Assembly: GCA_035079385.1 (NCBI GenBank)
Contig: JAVHKY010000029.1
Span: forward strand, 620,001-684,000
Reading direction: 5' to 3'
DNA: 64,000 nucleotides
Origin: Aspidiotus rigidus
Taxonomy: Eukaryota > Arthropoda > Insecta > Hemiptera > Diaspididae
Shown here in pieces: positions 1 to 12,231 of the stretch (the stretch's first letter is position 1; each line of letters begins with the position of its first letter). Under the pieces are notes generated by a model. The model was not told the origin of the DNA. It saw only the letters and a program-made list of their open reading frames with translations, and did not search any database. Position numbers and translations under genes: made by a program.

Positions 1-390
1 TGTAGAAATTTAGAATAGTAACATACATTAACAATAATTCCTAATACCTATTTGATTTTGTAAAATTTATTTATTATCATATTTTATTTTTCAAAAAAAT
101 TTAATTAATAAATTATTTTGAAAATAATTAATTAATAATCATTTTATTATTTAAAAATGATTTTTTAGATGAAATTTTAAATTTAAAAATTGAATTAAAC
201 AAATTATTACAAAATAATATAAAAAAAGTATTAAAATCAAACGAAATAATCAATTTAATAATTTTAATTTTAAATTTAATTATTATAATTTATTAATATA
301 ATTATCATTATTATTTTTGATTTCACAAATTAATATTGTATTTTAAATTATATAAATTAATAAATTTATTATTTTTTTTGACTAACAGCT
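1..390. other. Extremely AT-rich island
   Basis: This stretch is almost entirely A and T, with long runs of TTTAATTAA-like text, and changes abruptly near 390-420 to ordinary composition. Every frame is closed by many stops, so no gene is supported. Islands of the same character recur at 15.18-15.88 and 59.27-59.85 kb. It does not resemble insect mitochondrial rRNA or protein genes that I recognise. Function unknown. Confidence 0.6.
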
Positions 391-419
391 ACATTATAAA
401 AGGCAGTGGACCCGAAAGA

Positions 420-1310
420 AAATTTCGATAAGCGATCGGAATTTGGGTCAAACTAGCCTTAATTGATTTATACTAGCTTTAAACTAGGCCTACAACATGC
501 CCATGCTACGCTACACTAATACCAGCCTATACTGGGTCTGAATTAAAGCTAGTATGTACAAAGTATACTAGGCAATATAGCCCTATGCTAGGCTTACAAC
601 GGTATAATGGCTAAACTTACTGTAGTCTGGTTAGTATGAGGTTGCATAATGAAGGCTGAAGGTCGACATTTTTGTGTCCCTGAAGTGAGTCAATGTCATT
701 GATGACGTCAACTCATAAAGCATGATTTCTCGCAGATTTCGAACTTGACTTCCAGACCAAAGACGTATACATGTCGAAAGAGGAAACCCAATACCAAACT
801 TGCGAATTTTTGATTACAGATAAAGGCCCAGTAATGCCATTAATTATTTCAAGGCTATCCGTGACGTCATGAACTCAATTTTGCCTAGTGCGTCATCAAG
901 CTAATAACGTCATCACCATCTGTGACACATTAGATTGTGACGTCATCAGCTTAGCCAAGCTTGTAACGTCATTACTATCTACAACGGCATTAGTTTTTGA
1001 CGACATCAAGATCCTTGACATCATCTGTTCGTGACTCCATCGAAATTCCTCACCTTAGACAGCAGAGCAAGTGAGTCCCCAAACCAGGACTAACTTAATA
1101 TACTAGACCAAGGATGGGAACGAATAAGCGGAAGTAGCCTAGTATATTATTGATACAATTAAGATCAATGATAAAACGCCCAAAGACATACATATGATTC
1201 AATGATTTTACCTAGAGCGGAGAAATTTACCAAACTAAATACGGCTCAAACTAGGCTTAGCATACAATAAACTAGATTATACTAGGCTTCTGCCGGAACC
1301 GGAATCCTCG
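420..1310. repeat. Dispersed repeat with CTAGGC and TGACGTCA motifs
   Basis: Variants of ACTAGGCTT/ACTAGCCTT occur about ten times between 440 and 1290. Between 690 and 1000 several GTGACGTCAT or GATGACGTCA words appear together with CTCGCAGATTTC. The same words recur at 22.15 kb and at 52.4-53.5 kb, so this is a dispersed repeat family rather than a unique regulatory region. No open frame is convincing. Confidence 0.5.
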
Positions 1311-2830
1311 ACCCAATCCAGAAATCTGCGAATCCGAGAGAGAGGAAGAAGAAATGGTGAGTTACTAATTTGATAACGTCACAGGCAGTTCCAAGCTGAT
1401 GACGTCACGAAGAAGTTCAAACTAGTTATGTCTTTATTATGCCTTTATCCGCTATCAAAAATTATTTTGTCTCAACTATAAAAAGACATTAAAATTGATC
1501 TGTATTTATTTGGCTCCACCAGAGCATTTTTTCATTTCTTATTATTCGTTTTATTTCTTGTTACGTGCTCTTGGGCCAGACAGAACCTCTCAGAGAGCTG
1601 TAGGTTGAGCACTGCAGTATTGGTAGCGTTTCACTAAAACTCACAGATAAAATTCCGAGTTGCAAGTTCACAGCCAGATTTGGTTCGAAGGTCCTTTTCA
1701 AAAATTGTTGTCCTTTGTTTGGTCCCTTCCCTTGTTTTGGAATCTTCTTGGCTCCGGAGCCAGTTCATCACAATCTGGAGCTCGTTTATTGCGTTCCGGA
1801 GCCGGTTCATTGTGTTTGATTCCCTTTTACCCTTTTTTGGTCCTAAAAAATTGGATATTAGTCTATTTTAGCATTCCTCATCCGGCAACGCTGGACTCAT
1901 GGCGTTGGCGCTTATCGATTTAGCCGTGCACACAAGTGACAACAGATCAAGAAAAAGTTCTTCTTTGACATGTTTCATGTCTTCGCTCTGACCTCTGCCC
2001 TATTTCTGAAATTTTCGTCCGCGTCCCCTCTCTCCTCGTATACGAACTAAATCTGTGTACTGGGAGGGGCAAAAAGATGTTACCCGTTAAATGGAAGTTT
2101 GAACTAAATTCACTCCAGCTCAAAAACGCGAAAGGTTAGATAGGTACATTAAATCTACAGAATTTGTATCTCAATTTTATCTTCAAGATTTGATTTTCAA
2201 CCTACCCAGACGATTATAGTTCCGGAGAGCTACTTGAAAAAATCTATTCGGGAAGATGTAGAGGACCTTAAATCTACTTGAGAAATTGTAAGAACTTGAG
2301 TAAATTGCTATACAGGAGGCTTGACAGCAGGAGAAATTATCGAGCTACACATACACATAAGTCGAATTCAATACCCTGCCATGAAATAATTGAAAAAAAA
2401 ATTTTAGACACAAAAATGGGACAGAATAGACAAATTCTCTTCCGGTCAATCGATTAAAAATTCGCAGATATTGAAGTTGAGGTGGTTCACTGTTCTTACA
2501 TTGACGATTTTCCCATTTTTCGAGGTACAAAGACCATGTCACAAGCTTTCCGGGGTCGCAAACTTTGTACGAGGTCGAAGAAATTTTCGATTTTATAGCT
2601 GTTCCTGAAAACAGGAAAATCGTGATCAAAATACCTCTTCGTCGACCAGATACCAACGAGCTCAGCAAAGTCTCTAGCGCTTTTTTCAGAACGCCCTACA
2701 GAGAAAGCGCGATCATAAAATGACTATTCTAACATCGCATTACGGCTCCAACTTCCGACTTTAATTCACTCTAAGCAATTGTTCAATTGCATTCGTCCAA
2801 ACCGACAGCCCGCGTGAACCAAACAACACA
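1311..2830. other. Region upstream of the kinase gene, no gene seen
   Basis: Only short stop-bounded frames without recognisable domains are present. Near 1745-1820 the unit TCCGGAGCC plus GTTCAT is repeated. Near 2210-2690 wording such as 'ttccggagagctacttgaaaaa' resembles the dispersed repeats further right. TGACGTCA words occur at about 1400. No coding call is made. Confidence 0.4.
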
Positions 2831-2833
2831 GTA

Positions 2834-2839
2834 TCAGTA
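2834..2839 (+). promoter_or_regulatory. Possible initiator (Inr) of the kinase gene
   Basis: The hexamer TCAGTA lies 274 bases before the start codon and matches the arthropod initiator consensus TCAGTY in its first five bases. No clear TATA box stands about 30 bases upstream. Such a short motif can occur by chance, so this is weak positional inference only. Confidence 0.15.
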
Positions 2840-3107
2840 CATATATGCGTGTACATGGCAACACTGTGCATACTTATCATTTTCACGGCGCGACGCTCGT
2901 TTACGACCGACGCGAAAAACATTCTCCAGTTCGTCGACTGCAGCAGCAGTCAAATACGTGTCGCCGTCCTTTGTCGACTCTCCGTATCCGCGTACGTGCG
3001 TTCTCACATCTCGCCGACACACCGATCTTCTGCGTATCATTTTCGTCAATTTCTTCTTCCTCTTTCGTCTCTCTCTCGATTGAGTAGTGCGCGATACAGC
3101 GTAGATC

Positions 3108-3470
3108 ATGTCCGGCGATACGGACAGCGATCTCGATACACCGGATCCGTTCGAACGATTCCAACGACCTACGCCCGCCATCGACGAGAAGTTGGCCGCC
3201 ACCATTCTGACCAGGTATCACAGATCCAAGGGTGTGCTCGACGATAACGAGCAAGCTCAAGTGACCCATTTCGTCGTCGACGAGGAATTTGAAGCGGCGG
3301 GAAAAGCCCTCAGCGATATCTTCGTTCTGCAGATCACTTACCAACTGCCCAATGAAGACGATGAACGCGTGCTCAACCTGGTCTCCAAACAACTACCACA
3401 AGAAGCGTTCGCTCGATTTTACGTAAAAGAAGGGCAATTCGACGTACGCGAAATTAAATTCTATACACAG
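3108..3470 (+). CDS. EcKinase-like gene, exon 1
   Basis: 121 codons, ending in the glutamine codon CAG followed by donor GTATCT. It holds the acidic N-terminus and the N-lobe with K94 and E115. The base after the exon continues open for about 30 codons in frame, so a poor reading would extend it. The donor, the matching acceptor and the family alignment across the junction favour stopping at 3470. Confidence 0.88.
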
Positions 3471-6160
3471 GTATCTGAACTTTCTACAACATGTTGTGTT
3501 CCTATTTCCATAAGGATAGCGTGCCTAAGAATTGAACGCAGGTCCCCTCTCACACGTTCCGAATGAAGGGATACATAAAAAGGGTTCATATATGAACGAG
3601 TACAAGACGACAATAAAATTATCGACGAACACTTCGAAAAATTTACGAAGCACTTACCAAAAACTGTGGGTGCGAGTATTGATTAGCAACTATGGGCGAG
3701 TTGCTGCATTCACATGCGTTTCGTATCCCTTGGTAGCGACAGAAACATAACTTCGAAGGTATTAGAGTCAGTAGGACTACCCTAACAATATAACGTTGCG
3801 TAGAACCAACCGTAAGGATAATAAAAGCTTCGGAGTCGATGCACAAACCACCCGCATTATTTATCGATAAAAATAAACTCATCAATTCTCAAGTAGCCTC
3901 TTCATTGGCCAACAGTAATTCCCCGACAAAAAGGAATGCTTCTAGAAGAGGGAACGAGCCGAATTCATCACAGGGTACATAATTCGATAAAGTTGCTTCA
4001 GGCTTACCCTTTCACCCTCTTCATCTCCTCGTCAATTGACGTTCATTAACTGTACTACGTTACGTTCAACATAAACTCCGTATCTCTGTGCTCGTTTCAA
4101 TTTTCCAGACTGAAAAACAAATTATTTAGGTCGAAGAACGGTATTAAATTTCGAATCTGACTCTCTACCACGCAACGTTTACAAATTTTGGGCGATTTCA
4201 AACAGCCTGAGAGGTCAAGAACTTACAAACAACTGAATAGAAACTTCCGAGCAATTTTCAACATCCTTTTTTTATGATCGTGCTTCGTTGACTGAAAGTG
4301 AAGAAATAAATGTAAGAAAGGAAATTCACTGACTCCTTTTAACGACGAAGAGTGAGGGTGGGGTGGCGGCAAGAGATGGAGGTAAAAAACGAAATTTATT
4401 CGGCGTATCTTCTTTCTACGATGGCGTTGGCAGAAGGGCGTATGTTCTAGAAAGAATTATGATCAAAATCTAGGATTCTGTGATTTCTACATGCCTACAA
4501 TCCTAAATTTTTAAACATTCACACGAACGTAAAATAATCGCTGCTTCTTTACATCGTCCAAATCTCTCGAGCACACCAACTCAAACAAAAATCTTTCAGC
4601 GTGGGAGAATTTCGGAATTCAAATTTTCGACACACTCTTCAACTACAATCGAAAATCCTTTCAAAGGCCAACACGGGATCAATTCAACTCGTAATTCTCT
4701 TGTTCTGATTTAACTGACTCCAATCCTTCAGATTATCAAAACAGTAATTATCTCTTTAAACATGAATTTTTGTGACAGCGGTTTTCAAAACTCAGCACAG
4801 ACGCCTTGCTCCATAACTCGCATCTTTACTAGAAGTATAGTCCCTAATCCACGGCCGGATTCACGAATCGGAGAAACTAGGAGTAATTAAAATTCTACTT
4901 TCCCTCAAAAAAATCAACAGTAGGTAACAAGATGATGACGTCATAGTACTTTTTGAAGTCGCAATCATCTTAAACATGGAATAACTCGCAATTGTCTTCG
5001 ATGATAGCGTCACAGCCTTCACAAATTTAACACTCTAGCTGCGATGACGATCATGATTCGACTATCATTATGCCTTTACCGAGTAACCCTTTCCTTCTTC
5101 CCACAAATTACTTTTCATGTCCTAGTCCACAAACGAAAATAATCTCCTACGTCGCCACCTTATTCAGTACCATTGTTTCACCTGATTGACCCAGTCAACT
5201 TCCTGCAATTTTTAAAGCCATTTCTCTACCTTTTTTTTGCAGATAGTACCTGACATGATGGAGTTCTTGAAAGATTGCCCGCTCGATCAACCAGCAGAGA
5301 AACAGCTACCGATACCCAAGTGCTACTATCCGATCGACGAGAACGAGATCGACGAGGAGAACGCTGAAACCATCCTCGTACTCGAAGATCTCAAAGCGCA
5401 CGGTTACCGCAGTCCGAACTTTTCCAACGGCCTCTCACTGAGGGAGGCGACTTTAGCCATCGAAGCTATCGCCAAAGTACACGCACTCTCCCTGGGCATG
5501 CGTATTCATCAGAAAAAGAGCCTGAACGAAACCTATCCGTTTCTGTTCCAGACGGATAAAGCGGCCGAGGCTTATACCAGGTTGGTGGTTAACGGCGTGC
5601 CACAGCTTAGGGAATTCTGCGAAGATAAACCCTACATGAACTCCATAATCGACGATATAATCTATTTATACGTAAGAGCAAAGAAAATCATGTCAGCCTT
5701 GCTATCGCCACGCGAACCAATCGCCTTACTCACTCACACCGATTTCTGGTGCAACAATCTCTTATTTCGCAGCGATGAACGCCACTGCATCATTTTAGAC
5801 TGGCAAATGGTGACCAATAGTCGACCAACCAACGATTTGGCCCTCATTATCATTAGCTCGTTAGCGCCGGAGCTGAGGCGTGCACACAAGACAGAGCTAC
5901 TCAACACGTACTGGAAAGCGTTCACGTCGTTCAGTCAGAAAGTAAACGTCGATGTTGAAGGGACGTTAGGTTATACCTTCTCCGACCTGGAGTCGGATTA
6001 CAAACAATCGCAGTTGCTAGCTATACTCTTGTGCATTGGCTCGATTGAGTTGGCCATTGGTAACTCGAAAGCCGAAGATCGTTTGATTGAGGCGCTCAAA
6101 GATTTGCACGCCGAAGGTATGTTCTCACGCTCGTATCTAGACTCGTATCCAAAAGAATGA
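3108..6160 (+). CDS. EcKinase-like / CHK-domain kinase, complete two-exon gene (join 3108..3470, 5243..6160)
   Basis: The joined exons encode 426 residues of the ecdysteroid-kinase-like (EcKL, CHK kinase-like) family, aminoglycoside-phosphotransferase-fold small-molecule kinases. The first exon carries the probable ATP-contacting lysine in LVSKQLP (K94) and the helix-C type glutamate in FDVREIKFYTQ (E115). The second carries ILVLEDLK (about 164-171), the catalytic loop HTDFWCNNLLF (H286, D288, N293) and the metal-binding IILDWQ motif (D307). The length is typical of the family. The start is fixed by an in-frame TAG at 3102-3104. The intron is CAG|GTATCT...TTTTTTTTGCAG|ATA and preserves phase 0. 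Members phosphorylate ecdysteroids or other small hydroxylated compounds, but the substrate cannot be read from sequence. The catalytic loop starts HTD, where HGD is more usual. The gene lies opposite to, and probably inside an intron of, the RNF19 gene. Confidence 0.9.
3471..5242 (+). other. Intron of the EcKinase-like gene
   Basis: A 1,772-base GT-AG intron ending in a strong polypyrimidine tract (CTTTTTTTTGCAG). I see no gene in it on either strand. A palindromic GATGACGTCAT lies near 4933-4943. It contains short repeats but no recognisable transposon protein. Confidence 0.7.
5243..6160 (+). CDS. EcKinase-like gene, exon 2
   Basis: 305 codons plus TGA at 6158-6160. It contains the hinge motif ILVLEDLK, the catalytic loop HTDFWCNNLLF and the IILDWQ metal-binding motif, followed by a C-terminal helical region ending SYLDSYPKE. 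Codon use is richer in G and C than the flanking DNA, as expected for selected coding sequence. Confidence 0.92.
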   Translation: MVPDMMEFLKDCPLDQPAEKQLPIPKCYYPIDENEIDEENAETILVLEDLKAHGYRSPNFSNGLSLREATLAIEAIAKVHALSLGMRIHQKKSLNETYPFLFQTDKAAEAYTRLVVNGVPQLREFCEDKPYMNSIIDDIIYLYVRAKKIMSALLSPREPIALLTHTDFWCNNLLFRSDERHCIILDWQMVTNSRPTNDLALIIISSLAPELRRAHKTELLNTYWKAFTSFSQKVNVDVEGTLGYTFSDLESDYKQSQLLAILLCIGSIELAIGNSKAEDRLIEALKDLHAEGMFSRSYLDSYPKE

Positions 6161-6264
6161 TCGATCGAAATTCTGTATATTCGTGAACGATTTTACATAC
6201 TTCGAAAAATGTAATTATTATCTTGAAAAATTTGTAAATCGACCCCATGCATTTATTATAACAT

Positions 6265-6270
6265 ATTAAA
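6265..6270 (+). terminator. Polyadenylation signal ATTAAA of the kinase gene
   Basis: ATTAAA stands 105 bases after the stop codon and is followed within about 25 bases by a GT/T-rich stretch (GGAGTTTTATTT). The position and sequence suit a short insect 3' UTR. Confidence 0.55.
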
Positions 6271-6289
6271 ATAGTATCACTGGAGTTTT

Positions 6290-7782
6290 ATTTCCCAAGT
6301 AAAAAAAGAATTCGAGAATTGTGTTCGACTGACTTATTCCGAATGAGGATAGATTGGTTTACTCACGCCTAAAAATCGGAAGAGGAAAGAAAAAATTTCC
6401 GGAATTTTTTATGAAAACAAAAAAGTAAAGAAGTGATTGGCCTCAGCACATCGAGAGCGTAGTTCAACGTCGTTAAATTATGCCCACACTTTACTCGTGG
6501 CGCTAAACAGCCGTCGCGAAATATTGCATCTCAAAAAGTCTCGGAGGCCAACATTCTTTCGAGCACGATTAAATTGTAACTCCTCCACTCGCTAGAACAT
6601 GATACGAACTTTTCCTTTCATCTATGCGTCGCGTTGTAGGTAGAACAATCAACTCTTTCAGTCCATAAAACATAAAAAAAATTTAACACACGCGCGCTTA
6701 TACAAGATTGCTAATTAAAGCCCGATGGAAGCAGAGCAACGTCTCTAATCATCCTACAATACGTGAGTTTTTATGGATAAGTCTGAAGCGAAATTCTAAC
6801 ACGGGTGAGAAGTCACCAATCGTTAAATAAAAAAATCTTTCGTTCGTTTTGAGCTCGACGTGAGTCATTTCAGCTGTAATATTTGAAAATGGCTCCCGAA
6901 AGCTTTGTATTGTTTCAAATACGTCTGAATATCTAATTGGAAACGATTAAAATTAGTTTGTCTCAATTAATGATAAACGAATTCCACAACATAGATTCTG
7001 CAAATTGTTTCATCCTGATAACCTCTGCCAAGAATTTCAAAATGAAAATTATAATTTCATTCAACTTTATCGTCGTTCCTCGTATTAAAAGGGAAGAAAA
7101 GAAAAGAAAACACCATGGATAAATTTGAAACTTCTTTCCAATTTTTTTCATTCTACAATGTTATTATAAATTTTCGAGGATTAAACGCAACAAGATCTTT
7201 GAACATCAAAATAAACTCAATACCTATGATACACGAATTTACACAATCAACGATTTTTTATTGAGCCATTTGAAGTATAATTGAAATTGATTGAGTATTT
7301 TGAAAATTTGATTTTAGCTCTAGAAAATATGATGGTAACTGGAATAATTCATAAAGGACTTGAAAGAATCAATAAGTAGACTATTTCTAACTTTCAACAT
7401 CCAAATGTTTAAATTTCTTGTTGATGACCACGCTTATAATTTTCTCAGTTGGCCTCATTTCAAGTTATTTAAATTGTCATTCTTTGCAGACAAATTGGAA
7501 AGAAAAGCGAGAATCATCAAAATAAATATGAAGTTCATCACCGGTAACGTCATATACAATGCGATATTTGAAAACAATATCACATACCAATTCCCATAAT
7601 ATAAGAATAGCATTGGTAACATTTGATCATACATCAGTATTCTAAAATAAAGAATAATAAGGAATGAAAAGTCAATTCTCATATACTAGATAGCTTCTGG
7701 ATGACTAATATATAAACTTTTTATTTCTTATGATTTATTCTTCTTTATGGAATAATATTGATGATGTTTGATCAAACGCTAC
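6290..7782. other. Intergenic or intronic stretch, nothing recognised
   Basis: Compositionally ordinary AT-rich DNA with stops in all frames. No domain-bearing frame, RNA gene or clear repeat boundary is visible. If the RNF19 3' exons lie left of the window, this is RNF19 intron. Confidence 0.5.
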
Positions 7783-7784
7783 TA

Positions 7785-7919
7785 CAGTCTGTTCCACGAG
7801 AGTTTGGTATTATAAACGATAGGCAACCCACGTCACTCGCGCTTATTTTACATTACGGAATGCGAATGGAATGCGGGTTCCCCGTGATTTATAATACCAA
7901 ACTCTCGTGGAACAGACTG
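7785..7919. mobile_element. MITE with perfect 32-bp terminal inverted repeats
   Basis: A 135-base element begins CAGTCTGTTCCACGAGAG and ends with the exact reverse complement. Arms 7785-7816 and 7888-7919 match at all 32 positions. It is flanked on both sides by TA (7783-7784 and 7920-7921), the target duplication of Tc1/mariner-type transposons. It has no coding capacity, so it would be mobilised in trans. The identical arms suggest a recent insertion. Confidence 0.8.
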
Positions 7920-7921
7920 TA

Positions 7922-9479
7922 ATGCAATGCTATTCTTATGCAAAGTGATGTCTGCTGAAAGCTGCTGTACTGCATTTTTATTTTTACATCAGTTGATGTG
8001 ACGTCATGGTGATGGACTTACATTGATATTTGATTGTATTGCGACAAATTATGATCAACAATTCTTCCCTTATCTGCTGTGCAAAGAATGCTTGACAAAC
8101 AAACAGGAATGAGATTCTAAAAAACGTTGTCAAAACACAAAAAATTAGGACCTTTCTGTCAAATGATGGTACATCATTTTCTCCTAATCTTATACACATT
8201 ACACTGCACATTTTGTCAAGCATTAGTTGTACAGCAGTTATCACATTAAGTTATCATCATCTCAGCCTTAATTGTGAAGAATAAATACATAATTTGAACA
8301 ATTAACTAGAAAGCATTGGTTGAAATTGATGAAACGTAATTTCAATTTCTCATCATTTGAACCACGTGAACCAATCACAGAAGCCAAGTGAGGACCTCTC
8401 AATACATATCTGATTAAAATCATAGCTCAGACTCAAGTTCAATCTACCGTAAGATTCTTAGCCGAGCAAATTATGACGCTATGACGTCACTGGTGATTGG
8501 AAAATCGAGCATTTTTATTTTTGAATATTGATATTTATCAATATCAAAATATTCAAAGGGAGGAAATATATTGATATTATCAACAGCAAAGGAAATTTAT
8601 CAATTCAAAGATCAGATAACTTTGACATCATACGCGTCTTATTTGAGTGCATACCTATCTGTAATGAATGATGATGAAAAACTTCCAAACTTGTGGTTTG
8701 ATATTCATATCAGAATTCACTACAAATAATATTATTAACATTTGGGCAGATATTGATGATATGAATGAATATTATTTTGATATTTTTTTGATCACTGGAC
8801 TTTACTCACTGATAACTGCGATTAATCACAGGCATGTCAAACAAAATGAAAACAAAATTTAGCATTGGAAATTGAAGAAACAAAAACAAAAACAAAAAAT
8901 CTGCGCAAAATGAAACTTTGAACAAGAACAACTTTACCGAAAAAATATGTTTTTATTTAAAAAACATGTTTTTATCGAGAAAAACACTTTTCTTTCAAAC
9001 GAATTCTTTTTTAAGAATTAAAACACAAACAAACAGAAAACTAAAAAAGTTGATAACAAAAATGAAACAAAATCAAAACATTTTTTGTTTGCCATGTCTG
9101 ATTTGACCACAAGTAGAAGCATCCATATTTTGTGATTTTGTAGCAAAGAGTATTTGATAGTACAAGTACTATTGTATTATTAGTATCCAATCAATTTGCT
9201 TACAAATATAGGGCCCACAGAATGCATTTATGGGATTTGATAAGCCATTTGAAACTCACTGACGTTACAGCGATTATCAAATACCAATATTTCCAGTGTT
9301 AGATCAAAACGTTCATGTGGCATTTGATCAGGAACACTGAACAGAGATACGGCTCTAGTTGATGGAAAAGTCTGGAGAAATTATAAAGTGATGCGACTGA
9401 CCATTTTCCTGCGATGTCACAAGTCATGTCTTAGAGCTGAATCTGCACAAAAATGTAAACAACTTTTTCTCAGGCCTGC
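7922..9479. other. AT-rich stretch, no gene seen
   Basis: Only short low-complexity frames (lysine-, asparagine- and isoleucine-rich) are present, typical of AT-rich noncoding DNA. A TGACGTCA lies near 8000 and GACGTCAC near 8480. No exon of the neighbouring minus-strand gene was found here. Confidence 0.45.
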
Positions 9480-9539
9480 TACGCTAACCCTTCAAATTGA
9501 TTGGCTTTGGCTACCAGCTAACGGCTAACCCAGTATCAT

Positions 9540-10042
9540 TAGCTAATGGCTAGCTAACAACCACGGTATAAGATGAAGAGGTAGTGACACGAACGTATTC
9601 TGACTGTGGTAAACGCTGTCCGTGATTTTGAAGTAGTTCTGAACATCCCGAGCGCAGCGCTCGTGATGAAAGTGATGGGTAATGTACAGAGTCTTATGGG
9701 AACGCCGCTACTTTCAAAAATTTATTGCAGGATCAGGAATCAGCCGATGCATTTCATATTTGGCATAAAAATACCATTTAATCTACTCTATAAAATTTTG
9801 AAAGAATCACCCTTCTAAGTAAATTCTTGGATTTTTTATAATCCTTGGAAATTTCATCAATACTAGGGTACCAACGGTAACGTCTCGGCGCAGGTGGGGT
9901 GTAGAAGGAACAGGGAAACAGCCCGAGTGTTCGCTGCAAACCTAGCGGAAGTTTGTACGTACAACTTCAAAACTGCGGACACGATTTTAGCGTTGTGTCA
10001 TTACCTCTTCATCTTATACCGTGCTAACAACCAGCTAAAAAA
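9540..10042. mobile_element. Foldback/MITE-like element with diverged inverted arms
   Basis: CACGGTATAAGATGAAGAGG at about 9563-9582 reappears inverted at about 10003-10022. Homology extends inward through TGACAC and TTTTGAAGT wording on both sides. The arms are imperfect and the element spans about 500 bases. The ends are uncertain and no target duplication was resolved. No transposase is visible. Confidence 0.55.
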
Positions 10043-10109
10043 TTACTCGGTTGACTGCTTTGGCTTATCTAAGCAGCCCTGCTGTTTTCCCATCTAATCA
10101 ACACAGTGA

Positions 10110-12133
10110 TAACAGTTAGTGGTTTTCCAAGTATCATTACTTCTAAGAAATAATAAAATAATAGAAGCGTTCTGGCTCGAAAGATCAATAAAAGTTTTCA
10201 GATGATGAATCTAATTACCAAAATCTTTAAAAATCTACAATCTTTCTACCATTGATAGTCTAAATAACTAATTTTTTTTTCTTATGGGAATTTGTATGAA
10301 AAAGCCAGAGGAAAGAAAAACTGCAGCAACAGCAAGTCAGCAGTGTTTGACGTCACGGGGAAAACAGTCTATTCGGACCGGGCAGCGCTAGCATCTCGCA
10401 AAATTTTCAAATTTTTTAAAATCTCTCAAAAATATGATCATCTGAAAGAAAATTTTCCACTCTTCAATTTTGTTCCTTACGAGTACACGGCTAAATTTAT
10501 TATTTTTGGAGAAATTTAAGAAAAGCTAAAAAATCACCTTTGGTTTCAAGTCACAATCACCGTTGGCTTATCAGTTATTTTACATAGGCGACGCTAGCGA
10601 TCCTACAATATACCTGGTCCAAATGGTTCTCAGTACAATAATGATAAGGAAGTCAGAAGAAGACGCTCCAAGCAGCCATTAGAAGAAGTTGTCTTATATG
10701 ACGTAGTTTCAAGAAAAGGTAGTAGCGTCCAAAAGCAGATTATCAACGGGAATGAAAGAACAAAACATCGAAATAATTGATATCGACAGATATTAATACA
10801 ATTTATTTACTGTACGGGTATCCAAAAATATCGATCACATCGATATTTTTTTTTATTAATACCACTTGAGAGAGCGATTAAAAATCAATCAGAAATATTA
10901 ATAATACATATAGGACGCAACTGTCTTTTCTCGGAACAAGGTCACATATTTTCTGTCGATCTTGAATTGTAAATTGAGATTATTATCTGAACCCTTCGAA
11001 TAATTCGTTGATTTTCTTTGAAATATTATTGTATTCCGATTTTATTCAAAACGAGATTAACAAAATATAATGAAAAGAAAAAAAGTAAAAAAGCTATTAA
11101 AATACGTGCGACTTCTATCAATGACCAAGAAATATTAATTATTTTTTTGTACATTCAATGAGAGCAGTAGTAGAATGTGAAGATGAGAAGACATAAGAAC
11201 CACATAATGTAGGAAGAATAATATTGAAGTAATGATACGTCATTTTTTTTTGTAACTATTCCTAATGAACTTTTACGATATTTTGGCGGAAAAATACGAC
11301 AAAATGAAATTTTTCTCGGTACAGATATTTCATGGAACATACAAACATTATAACACCTTTTCTTAATTGAAGTGAATGAGAAATTTTCAATTTTTAATCA
11401 CAAAAATTTTTCAGTTTCAAAAAAAAAAAGAGGAAAATTCCATACTTTTGGAAGCCTGGTCCCAAAAATTCCCTTTGATTTTTTTATTGAAAAAATATTT
11501 TTCTTTCAGGAAAAAGGAGAAAAAAAATAGAAATATCACCAGGATTCAATTTAGAAGGGACAAAAAACAAGAAAGAAAGCAAAATTTTCTCTCTAAATTT
11601 ATAGCAGTCAATGATTTTCAATATTTATATGTTTCATCATCAGCTTTCCTCTCCAATTCCTACTCCTAATACCAGGCAATTTGACTTTTATTCGCTTCTC
11701 GCGAGTTCACTTAATTAGTCTTCAACTCGTTAGATTTCTCAATTCAAGTTCTTAAGTTGCTAGATATTTTACTGCAAAAACGATGGTAAAGTTTGACATC
11801 AGAATCTACGTCGTTGTCTACAGTAAACTTATTTTTTATTATGATTCAAATTTGATACTTGGCGTCCTTCGGACAGAGGACTTGGCTGATTATTTTTGTT
11901 CTAAATTCAGATATTTTGACATAGGACCTAGCTTTCTTTCCTTCTTCTACCTTTCAACTAGAATCAAACAAAACTTTGATATGTTCTCGCATTCTAATAT
12001 TCTTATACGTTCGAAATACTCATGTTCGGACGTTCATTTTTCCTTTGAATGTCCAAATAGTACGTCAAGAATCAACGTCACAACGGCTAATTAATAGAGA
12101 AAGATGCACAGAAAAAAATTAATAAATACTCAC
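10110..12133. other. Stretch downstream of the last detected RNF19 exon
   Basis: I searched the minus strand for the next conserved RNF19 segment (the MLAYVYGVVP and SLCRSGGCG region) and did not find it. The DNA is AT-rich with poly-A/T runs at 11200-11560 and no convincing exon. Confidence 0.4.
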
Positions 12134-12231
12134 CGCTGTAATAACACCACTAACGATGGCTGCATTACGCCTGCATTTTTTAGCGAATAAAAATTTAGTA
12201 TACATTTTACGACCAGTCCATATTGGAACAC
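12134..12231 (-). CDS. RNF19: RNF19 exon 8 (loop after first membrane segment)
   Basis: 98 bases giving [13 protein letters not shown]... through SGVITA, aligned with the human GIPVYVGRKIHNRY...NLAIAGGVT segment. It enters in phase 1 (completing a glycine codon) and ends in phase 0 at GCG|GTGAGT. The following exon should encode the second hydrophobic helix but is not in the window. Confidence 0.85.

Noticed and set aside
1660..1923. 87-codon plus-strand frame
   Set aside because: No domain, no splice support, and it includes repeated TCCGGAGCC units. Probably fortuitous.
2834..3392. Minus-strand and alternative plus-strand frames over kinase exon 1
   Set aside because: They are shadows of the EcKinase exon, whose start is fixed by an upstream in-frame stop and whose domain motifs are in one frame only.
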